This document shows positions 1 through 11,299 of a stretch of 64,000 nt of DNA, piece by piece (the first letter of the stretch is position 1; each line of letters starts with the position of its first letter). The stretch spans positions 1 to 64,000 of the forward strand of contig JAMCCL010000128.1 of assembly GCA_024516035.1 (NCBI GenBank), read 5' to 3'. The translations under genes and the position numbers were made by a program. The notes beneath the pieces were generated by a model. The model did not search any database, was not told where the DNA came from, and saw only the letters and a program-made list of their open reading frames with translations. Source of the stretch: Bactericera cockerelli. Its lineage: Eukaryota; Arthropoda; Insecta; Hemiptera; Triozidae.

Positions 1-129
1 CTTTTGAGAATTGCCCTAAATAAAATAAATAAAAAATCGCAAAGATCACTTCAATTATTTTATTTGGAGAGGCGGGGATTGATTTTTTTTTCATCCAGTC
101 ATTTGAGACAGAGTTTTACCGTCCATTTG

Positions 130-290
130 CTGTGAAACAGTGGAGATTCACAAACCATCTAACAACTTTAACCTCACTCAGCATCACGGGTGGTCAGTGT
201 GACCTATCCAAGTCCAAACCTTGCTGGACGTTGCTTAACTTCTGCGACAAAAGTGAACTAGTGTATTTGACGCGCCATGGACGCTGGATA
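130..290 (-). repeat. 5S rRNA-derived SINE, degraded copy
   Basis: On the minus strand this reads as a degraded 5S-like head (GCGTCCATGGCGCGTC, then GAAGTTAAGCAACGTCCAGC) followed by body sequence. It matches the copy at 1,555-1,745 in order and orientation. Divergence is high and the body is short, so it is an old fragment. Confidence 0.6.
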
Positions 291-439
291 ATTTTTTTTG
301 TCCTACGTCAAATTCAAATTAAATTATTGGAAATTGAATCTCGTCTGTTCATTTATTATTTTCTTTCTAGCTAGTTTGACACTAATTTCATTAACTCTTC
401 GATGATGACATAAAAAATTAAGTTAATAATTTCGTGCTC

Positions 440-705
440 TCCAACATTTTTCCTTTTGATTATCTCTCTCTTTCCCTTTCCCAATTCCAGTCTCTCTCTC
501 TTTCCTCTCTCTTCACTTTTCCCTCTCTCTATTCCACTCTCCTCTCTCTATGTCTGCCAATCTCAATTTCTCTCTCCTCATTTTATTTCTTTCTCCCTCT
601 ATCACTCTTCTATCCCTCCCTCTTTCTTTCTTTGTCTTTTTCTCATTTCCAAAATCTCTTTATTTCTAACTTTTTCTTCTTTCTTTCTCTCTTTCACCTC
701 CACCT
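440..705 (+). repeat. CT-rich low-complexity tract
   Basis: An imperfect (CT)n/(CTTT)n tract with TCTCTC runs. It gives Leu/Ser/Phe-rich open frames with no domain, so those frames are not genes. Similar polypyrimidine/polypurine tracts recur at 16.8, 20.9, 21.4, 21.6, 22.6, 29.1 and 55.9 kb. Confidence 0.85.
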
Positions 706-929
706 ACCTTGGCTAATTAACATAAGTTCTCATAATTACCTACTTTCTTAATAATTGTTAAGCATTTGTTCATTTTACAAGTTCACTATTCTCTATTGAA
801 TTAAAAATCCGAGTTCAAGTTAAAAAATAATTTGATTCCCATTTCCACTAACTTTTTTCACCTTTAAAAAGTTCGCTCTGTTTTTTTTTATTTATTATAT
901 TATTGAATTTTCCTTGACACATCATCAGA

Positions 930-1121
930 ATGGACAATAACTCAAATGTGAGAAAAGTGTGGGAATGTACACCAGAAGGACAAAGACTCAGAGGAAGACC
1001 CCGTTCAAGGTGGTGGGACAAGACAAGGGAAGATATGAAAAGGGCCTAAAATATCAGAGCTGAAGACGCTTACGACCGTTTGAAATGGAGGCACAATGTT
1101 GGCGAGGCCAAATGCGACTGA
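930..1121 (+). pseudogene. C-terminal fragment of a non-LTR retrotransposon ORF2
   Basis: The plus strand encodes VWECTPEGQRLRGRPRSRWW followed by a K-T-R-E-D-M stretch, one in-frame stop (TAA at about 1,048), then DAYDRLKWRHNVGEAK and a terminal TGA. The GRPRxRWxD motif followed by DRxxWRxxVxxAK is typical of the extreme C-terminus of many insect LINE polyproteins. No reverse transcriptase sequence precedes it, so this is a 5'-truncated dead copy. The clade cannot be assigned from this tail. Confidence 0.75.
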
Positions 1122-1554
1122 GGCATGTGTGGCCATGGATGTAAGTGAAGTAAGTTGAATTTTCTTTCTATATTTTTTATGAAAATAATCGACCCGTCAA
1201 AAGGAAAATCTCTAATTAATAAACTGCTATTCGACTGTATTAAGATGAACAATGTAAATTAAAAATGTCCGTCGCATGTATATTTAGGTATTTAACTAAT
1301 TCAAGGTAAAACTAAACCCCGGCCTAAATTTTATTTTAGATAATAAGGATTTCAGGAATAATCAAATATTATCTTTTTTATGCGCGCCTAGAATATTATT
1401 TATGTATGCAATGTGCAACACACACTGCAGAATAATTTTATGAGATTGTAAGCCATTGTGCTTAGTTCCTAAAAAAATAAAAGTAGTTCTACATGTCCAC
1501 TAAATTGTTCTTCTGCTGTCTCCACTAAATTGTAGTTTTTTGGGTTTAACGTTG

Positions 1555-1745
1555 CTTTCAACTGCATGGTCATATCACGACGGGGGTGTTACCCTCTATT
1601 TGCAGGAAACTTCTAAACCTGTTAACCATAATAACCTCAGCGGAATGAAAGCATCACGAAGTCTTCACCGCGCTGGACGTTGCTTAACTTCGGTGATTCT
1701 ACGAGAACCGTTGCTTTCAACGCGCCATCGACGCTGGCTATAATT
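1555..1745 (-). repeat. 5S rRNA-derived SINE
   Basis: Read on the minus strand, the head carries 5S rRNA landmarks: GCGTCGATGGCGCGTTGAA, GGTTCTCGTAGAATCACCGA and AGTTAAGCAACGTC, in the order of the 5S gene including its internal promoter region. The body follows with GAGGTTA and GAGGGTAACACCCCCGTC. The tail ends in GTTGAAAGCAACG. This is one of the better copies. The same body follows tRNA-type heads elsewhere (see 15,868 and 23,320). Confidence 0.75.
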
Positions 1746-1899
1746 GTAGTTTTAACATGGCCACTAAATTGTAGTTCTGGCAATATCCACCAAATAATTA
1801 TTAATAATTTATTTATTTTCATTTTATCTTACAACATCAAAACATTTTCTCACTCAATAAAAAAATATCTCTTCCACTATTTCATAATGTAACAAACAT

Positions 1900-3400
1900 T
1901 TATTTATTTCAACAATAATTAATAATCTTTGAAAAGGGTTGCCTGGTTTCAGTTTTTTTATACTTAAGGTAAACACCCCTGCTCCTCTTCCATGTTTAAA
2001 ATTTCCTCCTCAACAAACGGGTTTAAACAAAAATCCCCAAAATTAAATGGGGGAAGTCCCCCAGGGAAAAAGGACTCAAGGAGATTAAAGGGGGGGGAAA
2101 AAAAGGGGAAATTTTTAAGCCCCAAAATAAAATAAAATTAGGTTTTCACTTGGGGGACCAAATCCATACAGTTTGGTTGGGAATTTTTTTTTTCTTTTTT
2201 TAAAAAAATGCCCCAAAAAAACCCGCTTTTCGGAAAACCCAAAAGAATTTTTCCCGGAATTGTTTTTGGGGTTTTTAAAACAAAATTTTAAATCCCCATT
2301 TTTTTTTTTGGAAAAAAAAACAATAATCTTTACTTTTTTAGGGGGCCCCAAAAATTTTTTATTTTAAATTAACAAATTGAAATTTTTAAAGTAACCAAGT
2401 GAAATTCCTAAAAAAAAAACCCCACCACTTTTTTTGGTTAAAATTTTTGGGGAAGGGTTTTTTCAAAAAGAAAGGGAAAATAAAAAAAGGGGGTTTAAAA
2501 AAAATTTTAAAATTTAAATTAAAAATCACAATTGAAACCACCAATTTACCCCTTCTTTTTCTTTTTCTCGGAACCCCTTTTGCTTTAAAGGATCCCCTGG
2601 TAAATTTTTTTAAAAAGGGAAAAATTTGGGATTTTGGGGGAACCACCAAATAATTTTAAAAATTTAAATTTTTTTATTTTTTTAAAATTTTTTCCCCCAA
2701 AAAAAATTTTTTAATTTTTACCCCCTTTTTTTTTTTTTCCCCTTTAAAATTTTAAATTCCCCCATTTTTTTTTATTTTTATTAATAATTTATTTAAAATT
2801 CTTTTACCCCCCCCCCTTTTTTTAATTAAAAAAAACCCCCTACCCTAATTTTTTTATCCCCCATTTTAAAATTTTTATTTTTTATTTTTATTTAAAAATT
2901 TTAAATTTTTTATAAAACCCCACCCCCTTAAAAAATTAAAAAAATTAAATACCCCCCTACCCTATTATTTTTTTATCCAAACCCTTTAAATTTTTAAAAA
3001 TTTAAAAAAATTTTCCCAATTTTTTTCCCCTTTTAATTTTTTTTGGGTTTTTTACACGGCAACCAAAGGAACCAAAATAAATTTTAAATATAATTTTTAA
3101 ATTTTTTTACCCCCTTACATTTTTTTTATCTTTTATTTTTAATCCCTTTTAATTAAATTTAATTTTTTTTTTTTTTTTAAATTTTTCCCCCCAAAACCCC
3201 CCCCACCCCCTTATTTTTTGTTTTATTTAAAAAAAACCCCCCCCTTTTTAAAAAAATTTTAAAAATTTTTTAATTTAATTAAAATTTATTTTTTTTTTTA
3301 TTAACCCTTTTTTAATTTTACCCCCCCTTAAAAAACCCAAAACTTTTTAATTTTTAAAACCCCTGGGAAAAAAAAAAAAATCCCGGGAAACCTAGTGACC
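1900..3400. other. Homopolymer-smeared sequence, no gene
   Basis: From about 1,980 the sequence turns into alternating short runs of A, T, C and G, with almost no mixed-composition words. Open frames here are Lys/Phe/Pro/Gly-rich and occur on both strands. I regard them as artefacts and see no supportable biological feature. Confidence 0.75.
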
Positions 3401-4720
3401 TATGAAAGGAAAAACCTCAAAAAAAAATGTCCACCAAACAAAGGGGAACCAAACCCCAACAAAAACCTACAAAAATTTTGGGGGTATATTTTCCAAATTC
3501 GAACAAAATTTTTTGAAAACACTCGATTTATTTCATTCAGTTCTAAAAAATTCCAACAAACCCTTATAATTATGTTTTGAATAATAAATTAATAGTTCGT
3601 GTTTTTAAAACTTCACAAAAAAATACAATCCACCAAAAGTTTTACTTTGAAGCTTTTAAATTCTACCGTGTGGCTTGTCTTATGAAAATTCCTGTCCCCC
3701 CTTTCTTCAGGTAGGGAATTATTTGTTAATTAGTAGTCATATACAAATATTTTGTGTCATATACAAAATAAAAGGTTGTTTTTCATTATAATAGTCTCCC
3801 CAACAAATTTTGTGGGAATTACTTCATTAGTAAAAGGAATTCCGGGGAAGAACTCTTCTATGAACTTTTATGAATTAGCGCACGATTTTTAATTTCTTTA
3901 TCATATTTTTGTTGTTAAAATTTTACTCGCCTTACAAAAATTTACCATGTTTGGGGGAAAACTCGAAAAAACCGACCGCCAAAATACGAGTCTGCCTTGA
4001 AAAAATTTGGGGTCATTACAATCATTATCATTATAATCAACAAAAAAAATATAAAAGATAATTATGATTTATCGAAATACGAAGTAGAACTGTGTAGTAT
4101 TACAAAAATTTGGTAAAACCTTTTGGGGGGAAGGGAAAAAAAAACGAAATAAAAAACAGTAACAAAACTTCCTGATCATTTTCTGATGATCCTCATTTCC
4201 GAACCCGTTTTTCCTCTTCATGCCTCACTTTCTTCATCCTCTTCCTTATCCCTCCTTGGAGCTTACACAATGTGGCTGATATTTTATACTTTTGGCTTTC
4301 CATTAGTTAATACCCTGTTTATATTCAATGCCTAAGATTCGATTATAGACAGGTAAAATTACGATTTCAGCTTATTTATCTACTTTTTAGTTTTCTAAAA
4401 AAAAATTTATCGGGATGAAAATGATTTGCTTTAAGGCATAGTTTTTTTCTTTTTCTTTTCAATATCGTTCTCATTCTCTTTTTTTTATTTTTCTTCTCTT
4501 TCTTTTGTTAATAGTGTCGTTCCCTTATCTTTTTTCTCTTTTTGTTAATAATGCTCTGTCCCCTATTTCTTTCTCTCTCTTTCCTACAATAATGGATTTA
4601 GATATCTTACACAATATTATCTTTTTCCACATTGAACTTAAGATACCAAATTTTATTCCAAATAAAATAAATTCATTCTACAAAATTTTTAAATTATTAC
4701 CATATTGGCAAAACTTGTTT
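3400..4720. other. AT-rich stretch without a recognisable gene
   Basis: Mixed-quality AT-rich DNA with a T/C-rich part at about 4,440-4,600. I see no conserved coding pattern on either strand and no repeat I can match elsewhere in the window. Confidence 0.6.
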
Positions 4721-4724
4721 TTGA

Positions 4725-4840
4725 TGAGGTGGCTTTTACCGGGAATATCTGGTATCAATGTTTTGCCCTCTATTCAGAAGAAACCTACCTATTCTTATTA
4801 ACCTCACCCAGCCTGGATTCAAACAGGAAGGTGATCCATG
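4725..4840 (-). repeat. SINE core fragment
   Basis: Contains TTGCCCTCTATTCAGAAGAA, then ATTAACCTCACCCAGCCTGG. This is the minus-strand form of the shared SINE core seen at 15.9 and 23.4 kb. No head is recognisable. Confidence 0.55.
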
Positions 4841-5194
4841 TTTAAAATATTATTAAATTTTTTTTTTTTTGAAAAAACACAAAATATTGCCTTTCTTTTT
4901 ATATATTGTGTCATTTGAATTTTTTTCCTTTTTTTTTAAAATAAAAATAATGATGATTTTGGGTCAAAAAAAAAATTGACAATTGTAATGTTTTATTTTT
5001 CATCATGAAAAGCTTCAATGGCTCTCTTGATAACAAAAAATGTCAAACTTTTTGAGGGGCAAAAAGAACTGAGAAATTTTATTTTAGAAAAGAAGAGGAG
5101 GGGGAAATGAATATCATCGAAAAGTTTTATTTTTTTCACAAGAACTCACTAAAATTTGAGTTTTTTACTGGAACGGTACCTTTTAAAAAAATAT

Positions 5195-5352
5195 TTATTG
5201 ATTGGATATTCAATAACCTGTTCATGAAAAAATTCCAACCCTCGTGATGCTGGTATTCCCCACCCATTCAGGCTGGGTGAGGGTAATTTGAAAAAGCTCG
5301 TTTTGAGTTTCCTGAATGGAGGGGTAAAACCTCCGACGTATATCATGACCAA
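5195..5352 (+). repeat. SINE core, 3' part, truncated head
   Basis: Carries CCATTCAGGCTGGGTGAGGG, GAATGGAGGGGTAAAACCTC and a terminal CATGACCAAGCAACG. These are the core and tail of the 5S/tRNA composite SINE in plus orientation. It lies just outside the BEL/Pao left LTR. Confidence 0.65.
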
Positions 5353-5470
5353 GCAACGCTGCGTTTTAAAAAATAATAATATGGGCTTTTAACTGAAGTA
5401 TTTATTTTATTTTTTATTTTTTGGAATAATCGTTTATTTGTGCCTTTTTTTTCATTAGGAATAACTTAAT

Positions 5471-5802
5471 TGGGATTGGAGAGCAAAATGGCTTTTTCCC
5501 CAAATTTGTTAATGGAAAATGAGCTTACGGTTGTCGTTCGTCAATCTTCTTCTGCTCTACGCTGGGGCCGCTGATCAAGATGGTAAGTCGCCAGGGGGCC
5601 CGGCGAAAGCGGCTAGCGGACAAGATGATAGGTGGATAGTTGCGATGGGGTGCTGGTCAAGAGTCGATTAAGGTAAGAAAGAACTTTCCTCACGAAGAGT
5701 CCGACGTGAGATTTTCCCTGGTTGGAGAAACCAATTGCGCACGCAATCGCTATGGAGTTGATATAATTTGGGCATTCATAGCAAAAAAAGTGAAGCCTAA
5801 CA
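5471..5802 (-). repeat. BEL/Pao 3' LTR
   Basis: 332 bp with TG...CA boundaries. Most of it aligns with the copy at 12,667-12,998 (for example CTACGCTGGGGCCGCTGATC and AATTGCGCACGCAATCGCT). Differences are small substitutions plus G/C-run expansions, the latter suggesting consensus error. The minus-strand start is TGTTAGGCTTCAC. Confidence 0.88.
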
Positions 5803-5811
5803 TTTCCCCCC
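5803..5811 (-). promoter_or_regulatory. Polypurine tract
   Basis: On the minus strand GGGGGGAAA sits immediately before the TGTTAGG start of the 3' LTR, where plus-strand DNA synthesis of an LTR retroelement would be primed. Confidence 0.65.
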
Positions 5812-6189
5812 CAAAGAATCCAACAGGATTATTAATGGTCAATGTTCTTCCGGGGCAAGAAATGACGGTGAATATGGTATGGGGCATGGAGGTGATGAAT
5901 GATAAAAAGGGTGAATAAAAATTTTGAAACCAACTATTTAAAATATTGCAAATTAAATTTCTCCCCTGAAAAACTTAAAAAAATTAAATGAAAATTAATT
6001 CCAACCCTGAACTGGAAAATTAAAGTACCTCGCGAACCCCACAAATTTAAAATACAGTAATTTTTTACAAATTTTAGGAAAAAAGGGTTAATTGGTTAAT
6101 TGAAAAAAAAAAAAATAGTAAAAAAATTCCAATGGGAAAAAAATGAAAATAAATAATTTTGCTTCCTATTTAAAATTTTAAACCCCTTG

Positions 6190-7800
6190 GCTGTTAAAAA
6201 AGGAGTCGCGGGATCGGGGGGAAAGAAGGGCAAGTTTGGAGGCGGTCGTGTCAGCACCCATGGATGTTCAAACCCCGTTGCAAACGGACAACTTACCCTT
6301 TCCCCGGGCATCACATTGTTTAAAAATTTCCGGGGGGGGCCCCTGTTGAGGTGGACAATTTGGAGATGAAGAATCAAAACATCGTTGATCTTGAATTATC
6401 AAGGGGGGGGGAAATTTTTTCCTTTGGATAATGTTTAGGTAATCAGATTTCCTCGTTCCAGAAAACTTTTTTTCCCCTGTGGAAAAAACCCAAAAGCTTT
6501 TAAAGGGGGTTTAAATTGTGAGTATCTTTCTCAGCACGAGCTAAAAAGGCCTCCTGTCAAGAATGTCCAGGAGAAAAGACACCACCCCCGTCGTTGGGAT
6601 CTACATGATGGCGAAAAAGGTCGGAATTGGGGAAGTTACCCTACATGATCCAGGAGGTGAAAAACTCTTCAAATTTAAGGGTTTTTTGTTTTTTCAACAC
6701 ATTTTGAGAGTTTCTTGAAAGTTTCACACCCGTTCCCCAGAGCCCCCCAAATTGGGAGCAGAGGGGGGGTTTTAAAGCCCATTGAATTTCCGTATAGAAG
6801 ATGAGATGATCTGACCTTGTGATGGGAAAAAGGGAAATTTTTTAGTTTCAGAGATGTGGGGGGATGCTCCTTAAAGGGGTTTTTCCATTGTCTAAAAGAT
6901 ATTAAAGGAACCCCGCTTTTCCGATAAACCATCAAATGCAGCCGGGGAAAAAAGGGGTAGAAAATGGGGTAATAACTCAAGAAAAATTCTTTACTGACTT
7001 TTCAGATAAAGTTTGCAAAATATGTTTTACAATTGGAGAATTGCGACGGGCCCCGATTTCAAGGGGGGAAAGGCCTGCAGATCCCCTCCCCTTAAAAAAG
7101 AAACACCTTGGGAAAACGAGATACGGTGGGGGCACCATATGGGTTTTTGGAAAAAATGGTTTATCCTAATGCACTTATACATTTTGATAGATGATTCCGG
7201 ATGGGTACGAGCTCCAAAGATCCAATAGAACCTTTGTAGTAGGGGGTTTAAAAAACTTTTTGGTCCTCCTTTGGGGAGTTTTGGGGAAAATGATCAATAA
7301 GAAGTTTTTGGGTTGATGTGCTGTCTTTGGAAGGGAACGGGTTTGAAAACTCAGGGGGGAAAAGGGGATGGGGAAAACTCCCCCCCCCCAGCCAAAAGTC
7401 CGACAGGGGGTTTAAAAAGGGAGATAGGGGGGGGTTTGTTGTTTCCAACCCCTTGTCCCCCTTGCGCTTTTCCCCCATCCTTTAGAGCATTGTTGAGTGA
7501 TACGAATGATAATTCAAGAAAATTGGTCATTTTTTGTCACCGATAACTAGGTTTTTAAGTTTTATTTTTGCTTGCGACAAAGTTAATAAAACCAAGCACA
7601 AACCAAAGATTTCTTTAGCTTCCCTTTAAAGGGAAAAAATTTCCCCACTGGAGTAAAAAGGGTTGATATCAAGTTAGGAGTAAACGTGAAAGGGGGTTTT
7701 TTAGGACAAGGTTTTTCCCCGTCCCCAAATTCTTTGAGTGGCCATCTCAAGGGAATTTTTTTAAAAGATGGTCCCCCAACCAAAAACCCCCTTTTAAAAT
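6190..7800 (-). pseudogene. BEL/Pao integrase and C-terminal domain, frameshifted
   Basis: Short recognisable blocks lie in several minus-strand frames. Near 6,730-6,780 there is a PP...GGLW-type block, which in BEL/Pao integrases is the conserved PPxAPHFGGLWE region. Near 6,540-6,610 a DPND block runs into a TGG/LF block, corresponding to the 'SSDPND...L(T/S)PGHFL.G' region. Near 6,240-6,330 the terminal (V/R)xVxxRxxTG region can be recognised. The N-terminal zinc-binding part and the first catalytic residues, expected at about 7,000-7,800, are too damaged to place. Assignment rests on order and position in the element plus these motifs. Confidence 0.7.
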
Positions 7801-8016
7801 TAGGGGGGGGGTTAAACCCGACTTGCTGATCTGCATATTTAATTTAAAAAGGACTATTGCCCCTGAGGGGGTTTGGGGGTTTCCCAAAAATTTTAGAACA
7901 CGAAATTTTTTTTTTTTTTTTCCCCCAAAAAGGGGGGGGGGGGGGACCCAAAAAACAAAAACTATAGAAAGAGATAAACATTATAAATGGGTAAAAAAAC
8001 GATGATTTATATTTTT

Positions 8017-8361
8017 TCAATAATAAAGCTGCGCACAGTTTAATCGATTAAGGTTTCCTTTGAGTGGTGCAAAAATTTTTTTTTTGGTTTTTTTTTTCCC
8101 AAGAAGGAATTTTAACCCCCCCTTGCCCCTTCCCCAAAATTCACACCGGAGATACCCAGCAGCATAAGCCGACTTGGTGCATCTGCAAATCCCAAAGATC
8201 CTGGTTGGGGAATTTTTTTTTATTGATGTAACGGGGTATTTTAAAGGTATAACAAGGTAGTTCAGTTGTGAATGCTTGCCAATTTCACGTAAGTTATCTG
8301 AGAGCGGGGGGTCCCAAGATAAAACTTTTATCAAGCCCAATTTTTGGAGAAAAATCTTCAT
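8017..8361 (-). pseudogene. BEL/Pao RNase H segment
   Basis: A 114-residue minus-strand frame carries FGICRCTKSAYAAGYLRCE near the middle, corresponding to the FCDASxxAYGAVVYLR motif of BEL/Pao RNase H. It is followed by a KxxxAPLKGNLNRL block, corresponding to the AKxRVAPLKxxxIPRLEL motif. The first catalytic Asp is not visible in this frame (RCT where CDAS is expected), either through a substitution or a local error. Confidence 0.75.
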
Positions 8362-8562
8362 CCAAATGGATTACTGGATTAGTAGCCATTACTCATTAAT
8401 TTAGCGACAAAATGCCAAAACTTGTCTTTTAGAAAGTGGGGGAAAGGATTGATTTTACTAAAAAAAAAAAAAAGCATCAGATTTAGGGCACCATTGCATG
8501 CCTAGTACTTTTATAGACCCTCTCCCCCCTCTGAAAAACATTTAGGTTTTTCACAAAGATCT

Positions 8563-9623
8563 TCAGTTCCTTAAAAGGACAGTGGAGTTAGATGAGGCCC
8601 ATTTTCTCACAGAAAAGCCACCCTTTGCTAAGAGAGAAATAATGTCATTTTCAATGCAATAGCATCTTTTACGGTTGATGATCCCGTAATCAAAATCATC
8701 CACATAGGCTTCATTTTGCAGGGATTTGTGCTTTCGGGAACTTTTCACCCTCTCTAGGGCCAACTGTTTTAAGACACGTTGAGCCTGATAGGGACTCCCT
8801 GGTAAATCCAAAGGTGCAGGGGTGAGTTCAAATTCTGTGACTCCATAAAACCCCTTTTCTCGTGCCACAGGATATGCTGAAACTGCGGTCGTCAGGATGG
8901 ATTAAAATTTTTTTGTACATGGTTGTATATCACAAAGAAAAAAAACAGGATGAAGTCTCCACTGAGTAAGTAAGTCGCAATGTCCTTCTGGAGCTTGGAC
9001 CAACTAAAAGATTTTTTGCAAGTTTGTTTTCCATTATTACTGGGAAATGTTCGGTCAAAGACAACAGTTGGGGGTTGTAGAAGAGATGTTGGTTTATAGA
9101 TGCCAAAATGCAGTAAAAGATAGTTGAACGGTGTTGAGCAAAGTCATATGTCCAGGTTCAAGATAAGATTCCAAAGTTGTATAATACAGCTTCTTTTGTT
9201 CTGGATCACGGGAAAGCTTTTGTCGAGAGGTTCCAGCCGTTTTAGTGCTATTTTTAATTTGATCCAAGATAGGTCGTATGAGGTCCTTAAAGGGAAGACG
9301 CAGCACTTCTTCCATTTGAGTCTTTCTGGGGGTGTCAATGAAGTGTTGTTACAGGCAACCTTCTCTGGATTTGGGAGATTGGATGTATGGCAGTTCTTCG
9401 TCTCCCAGAATTTTTGTAATTCATGGCAATTGGATCCTCTTTGAAAGAAGGTATGGTAGGACTGAGGTTTTGTTGGTTGGACACTTGCCCACAACAGCCA
9501 ACCCAAAATAGATGGTACAGCTGATGGATTACCTAAAATTGTCTTTTGATGAATGATCAAGAAGTTGACAGTAATACTTGCTCCAATTAGAAGTTCAATG
9601 GTAAAATCTAGTTTGGATCCCAT
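8563..9623 (-). pseudogene. BEL/Pao reverse transcriptase, frameshifted
   Basis: Three overlapping minus-strand frames cover the region. The upstream frame (9,623-9,144) ends the protease-like domain with LLIGA and LGWLLWAS, then LQKFWE, the conserved 'LxxFWExE' start of the BEL RT region. The next (9,315-9,094) has SRDPEQKKLYYTTLESYLE then PGHM, matching the RT fingers. The last (8,868-8,563) has SPYQAQRVLKQLA and the catalytic YVDDF at 8,692-8,706, then GGFSVRKWASSN. The palm between about 9,090 and 8,870 is damaged. The order is collinear with intact BEL elements. Confidence 0.85.
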
Positions 9624-9740
9624 AAGTTAAATCAGCTAAGGTAAGGTGGGAATACATTTTAATAAAAACATTGTTAATAGTGTTTATAGATTACTGGTAA
9701 TCTTCGGTAAAATGACGGCTTTGAATATTAAAAGGGTCTA

Positions 9741-9965
9741 CTATCGTTTTTTATAATATTTTATGAGGTAAAAGTTGGAACACACAACTCCCCTTTGGTT
9801 TTCTGGATTGGACGTTTCAATACCCGAGATGTGAAGGTTCGATGCTTTCCCTCCAAGCTTGAGTTTTGGGGCTAAGCGATGCGAGATTATAGAGATTTGA
9901 CTACCTGAATCAAGGAGACAACGAACAGAATACCACATCCCAAATCTGTCTTGGAGTTGCACCAC
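9741..9965 (-). pseudogene. BEL/Pao aspartic protease
   Basis: A 74-residue minus-strand frame contains RCLLDSGSQISIIS, the active-site DSG motif of retroelement aspartic proteases (peptidase A17/DUF1758 type in BEL/Pao). Downstream SNLHISGIE matches the 'L.I.GI' strand that follows in the family. The frame breaks before the second half of the domain, which continues in the frame starting at 9,623. Confidence 0.85.
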
Positions 9966-10159
9966 TGCAGTTCCCAGAAGTACCCCTTGAGTTTGAAGTG
10001 GGTTGAGGTTTTTAACAGATGGGTTTTTTCCCGAAAATAGATTTTGGTTGGGAAAAATTGTCCTTGAGCAGGAAACCTATCCTTGTGTGAATGGGGGGTT
10101 GGGGATGAGTTTTGTTCCTTAGTGTGTCCTTGTATTGGTAACCTGACTTCTTTTGACTT

Positions 10160-11290
10160 CCCCCTGGTTCGATTGTGTAGCAAGGAATGTGATTTTTGCT
10201 TGACAATATTTGCATTGATACATAGGTTTGACACTTGGCGGGAGTGTTTGGAACTCAAACAAGCAAAGCATAATTTTAATTCTTTGACTTGAGCATAGCG
10301 CTTGGTAAATCCCTCTTTAAAAATTTGGTACATGATGCACCTATGATCACCGAATTACATAATGAACAGGGGAACTTTGATTTTTGAAATGCTTAACTTG
10401 GTAAGGTTTGTTGAGGTTGAAATGGAAAAAAAAAAATTGATTATTCCTGGTTGAGCAGTAACTTGTTTGGTTTTGCGATTGATTGGCTAATAGGAATTGA
10501 GATTTGTGGTTATTACTGAGTTGTCATGGGGAAGATCCAGAATAAACATTTGTGACGCACAAATTTAACTAGATCCTCAAATTTGGGAAAATTATTCTGA
10601 ATCTGCTCGGTTTCAAAGTCTTGACGGGTTTTTTCATCAAGGGCTTTTAATCCCAATGAAGAAGGATAAATTCTCCAGGTTTTCAATGTTTAGACCTCTC
10701 AAAGATTTACATTGATATGGAAAATATCCCAGAAATTCCTCAATCCTTTTATTGATACTTTGTAAAGGTGAAAATTTTAAAGATTTTTTTAGAGATAGTT
10801 ATCCCCCCAAAAACCCTTTGTGGTTAAAAAAAAAGTAAGTCATCAAAGATGTTTTTGTAAAAAATAATGATTTTAAATTAAAAGTTCCCTTTTTTATGGA
10901 TTAACTGGTCATACAAAGATTTGAAAGCAGGAAAAAGAGAAATTTCACCCACTAAATATTGGTACATTTATGGTTGGAAGGTTTAATTTTGGGGTGCTTG
11001 AGGGGCAGGAGAAAAACCGGTGAAGCCATTTCAGCCTTCAAAACGGCTTCTTTAGCCTTGACCTTGAAGTACATGGCCTCAAAACTAGATAAAGTTTGAT
11101 CACAGTCAATGCGGTCAGCCTCATCAACTTAACATTCAAAGTATCCATTGTACTTAAGAATTTTCTCAAATTTGTCCAACGTTTCATCAGCCTTTGCAAC
11201 TCCACTTTAAAATCACTGACCTTATTTGCATCTAAGCAGCATTTTAACACTCTGCATTCGCCGATACAGCCCTATTTCTGTTAGTTGTGC
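10160..11290 (-). pseudogene. BEL/Pao Gag with CCHC zinc knuckle
   Basis: Near 11,240-11,110 the minus strand encodes KVELQRLMKRWTNLRKFLST, a Gag-type N-terminal helix. A following frame has an LP(T/K)I..P.FSG block at about 10,930-10,990. At about 10,540-10,640 it has TRQDFETEQIQNNFPKFEDL then VKFVRHKC, the BEL Gag C-terminal pattern. The frame beginning at 10,333 holds VKELKLCFACLSSKH, the first part of the zinc knuckle, whose remaining Cys and HSLLHN follow. The frame changes several times, so the coordinates bound the domain and not one reading frame. Confidence 0.75.
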
Positions 11291-11299
11291 AATTTTCAT

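Noticed and set aside
434..751. Open frames of 86-105 codons in the CT-rich tract
   Set aside because: They follow from the CTCTCT composition; no domain, and overlapping frames are equally open.
10795..10830. A terminus of the foldback element (CCCCCCAAAAACCCTTTGTGG)
   Set aside because: Only about 30 bp resemble the foldback end, and it lies inside the BEL/Pao Gag region where the text is explained by that element.
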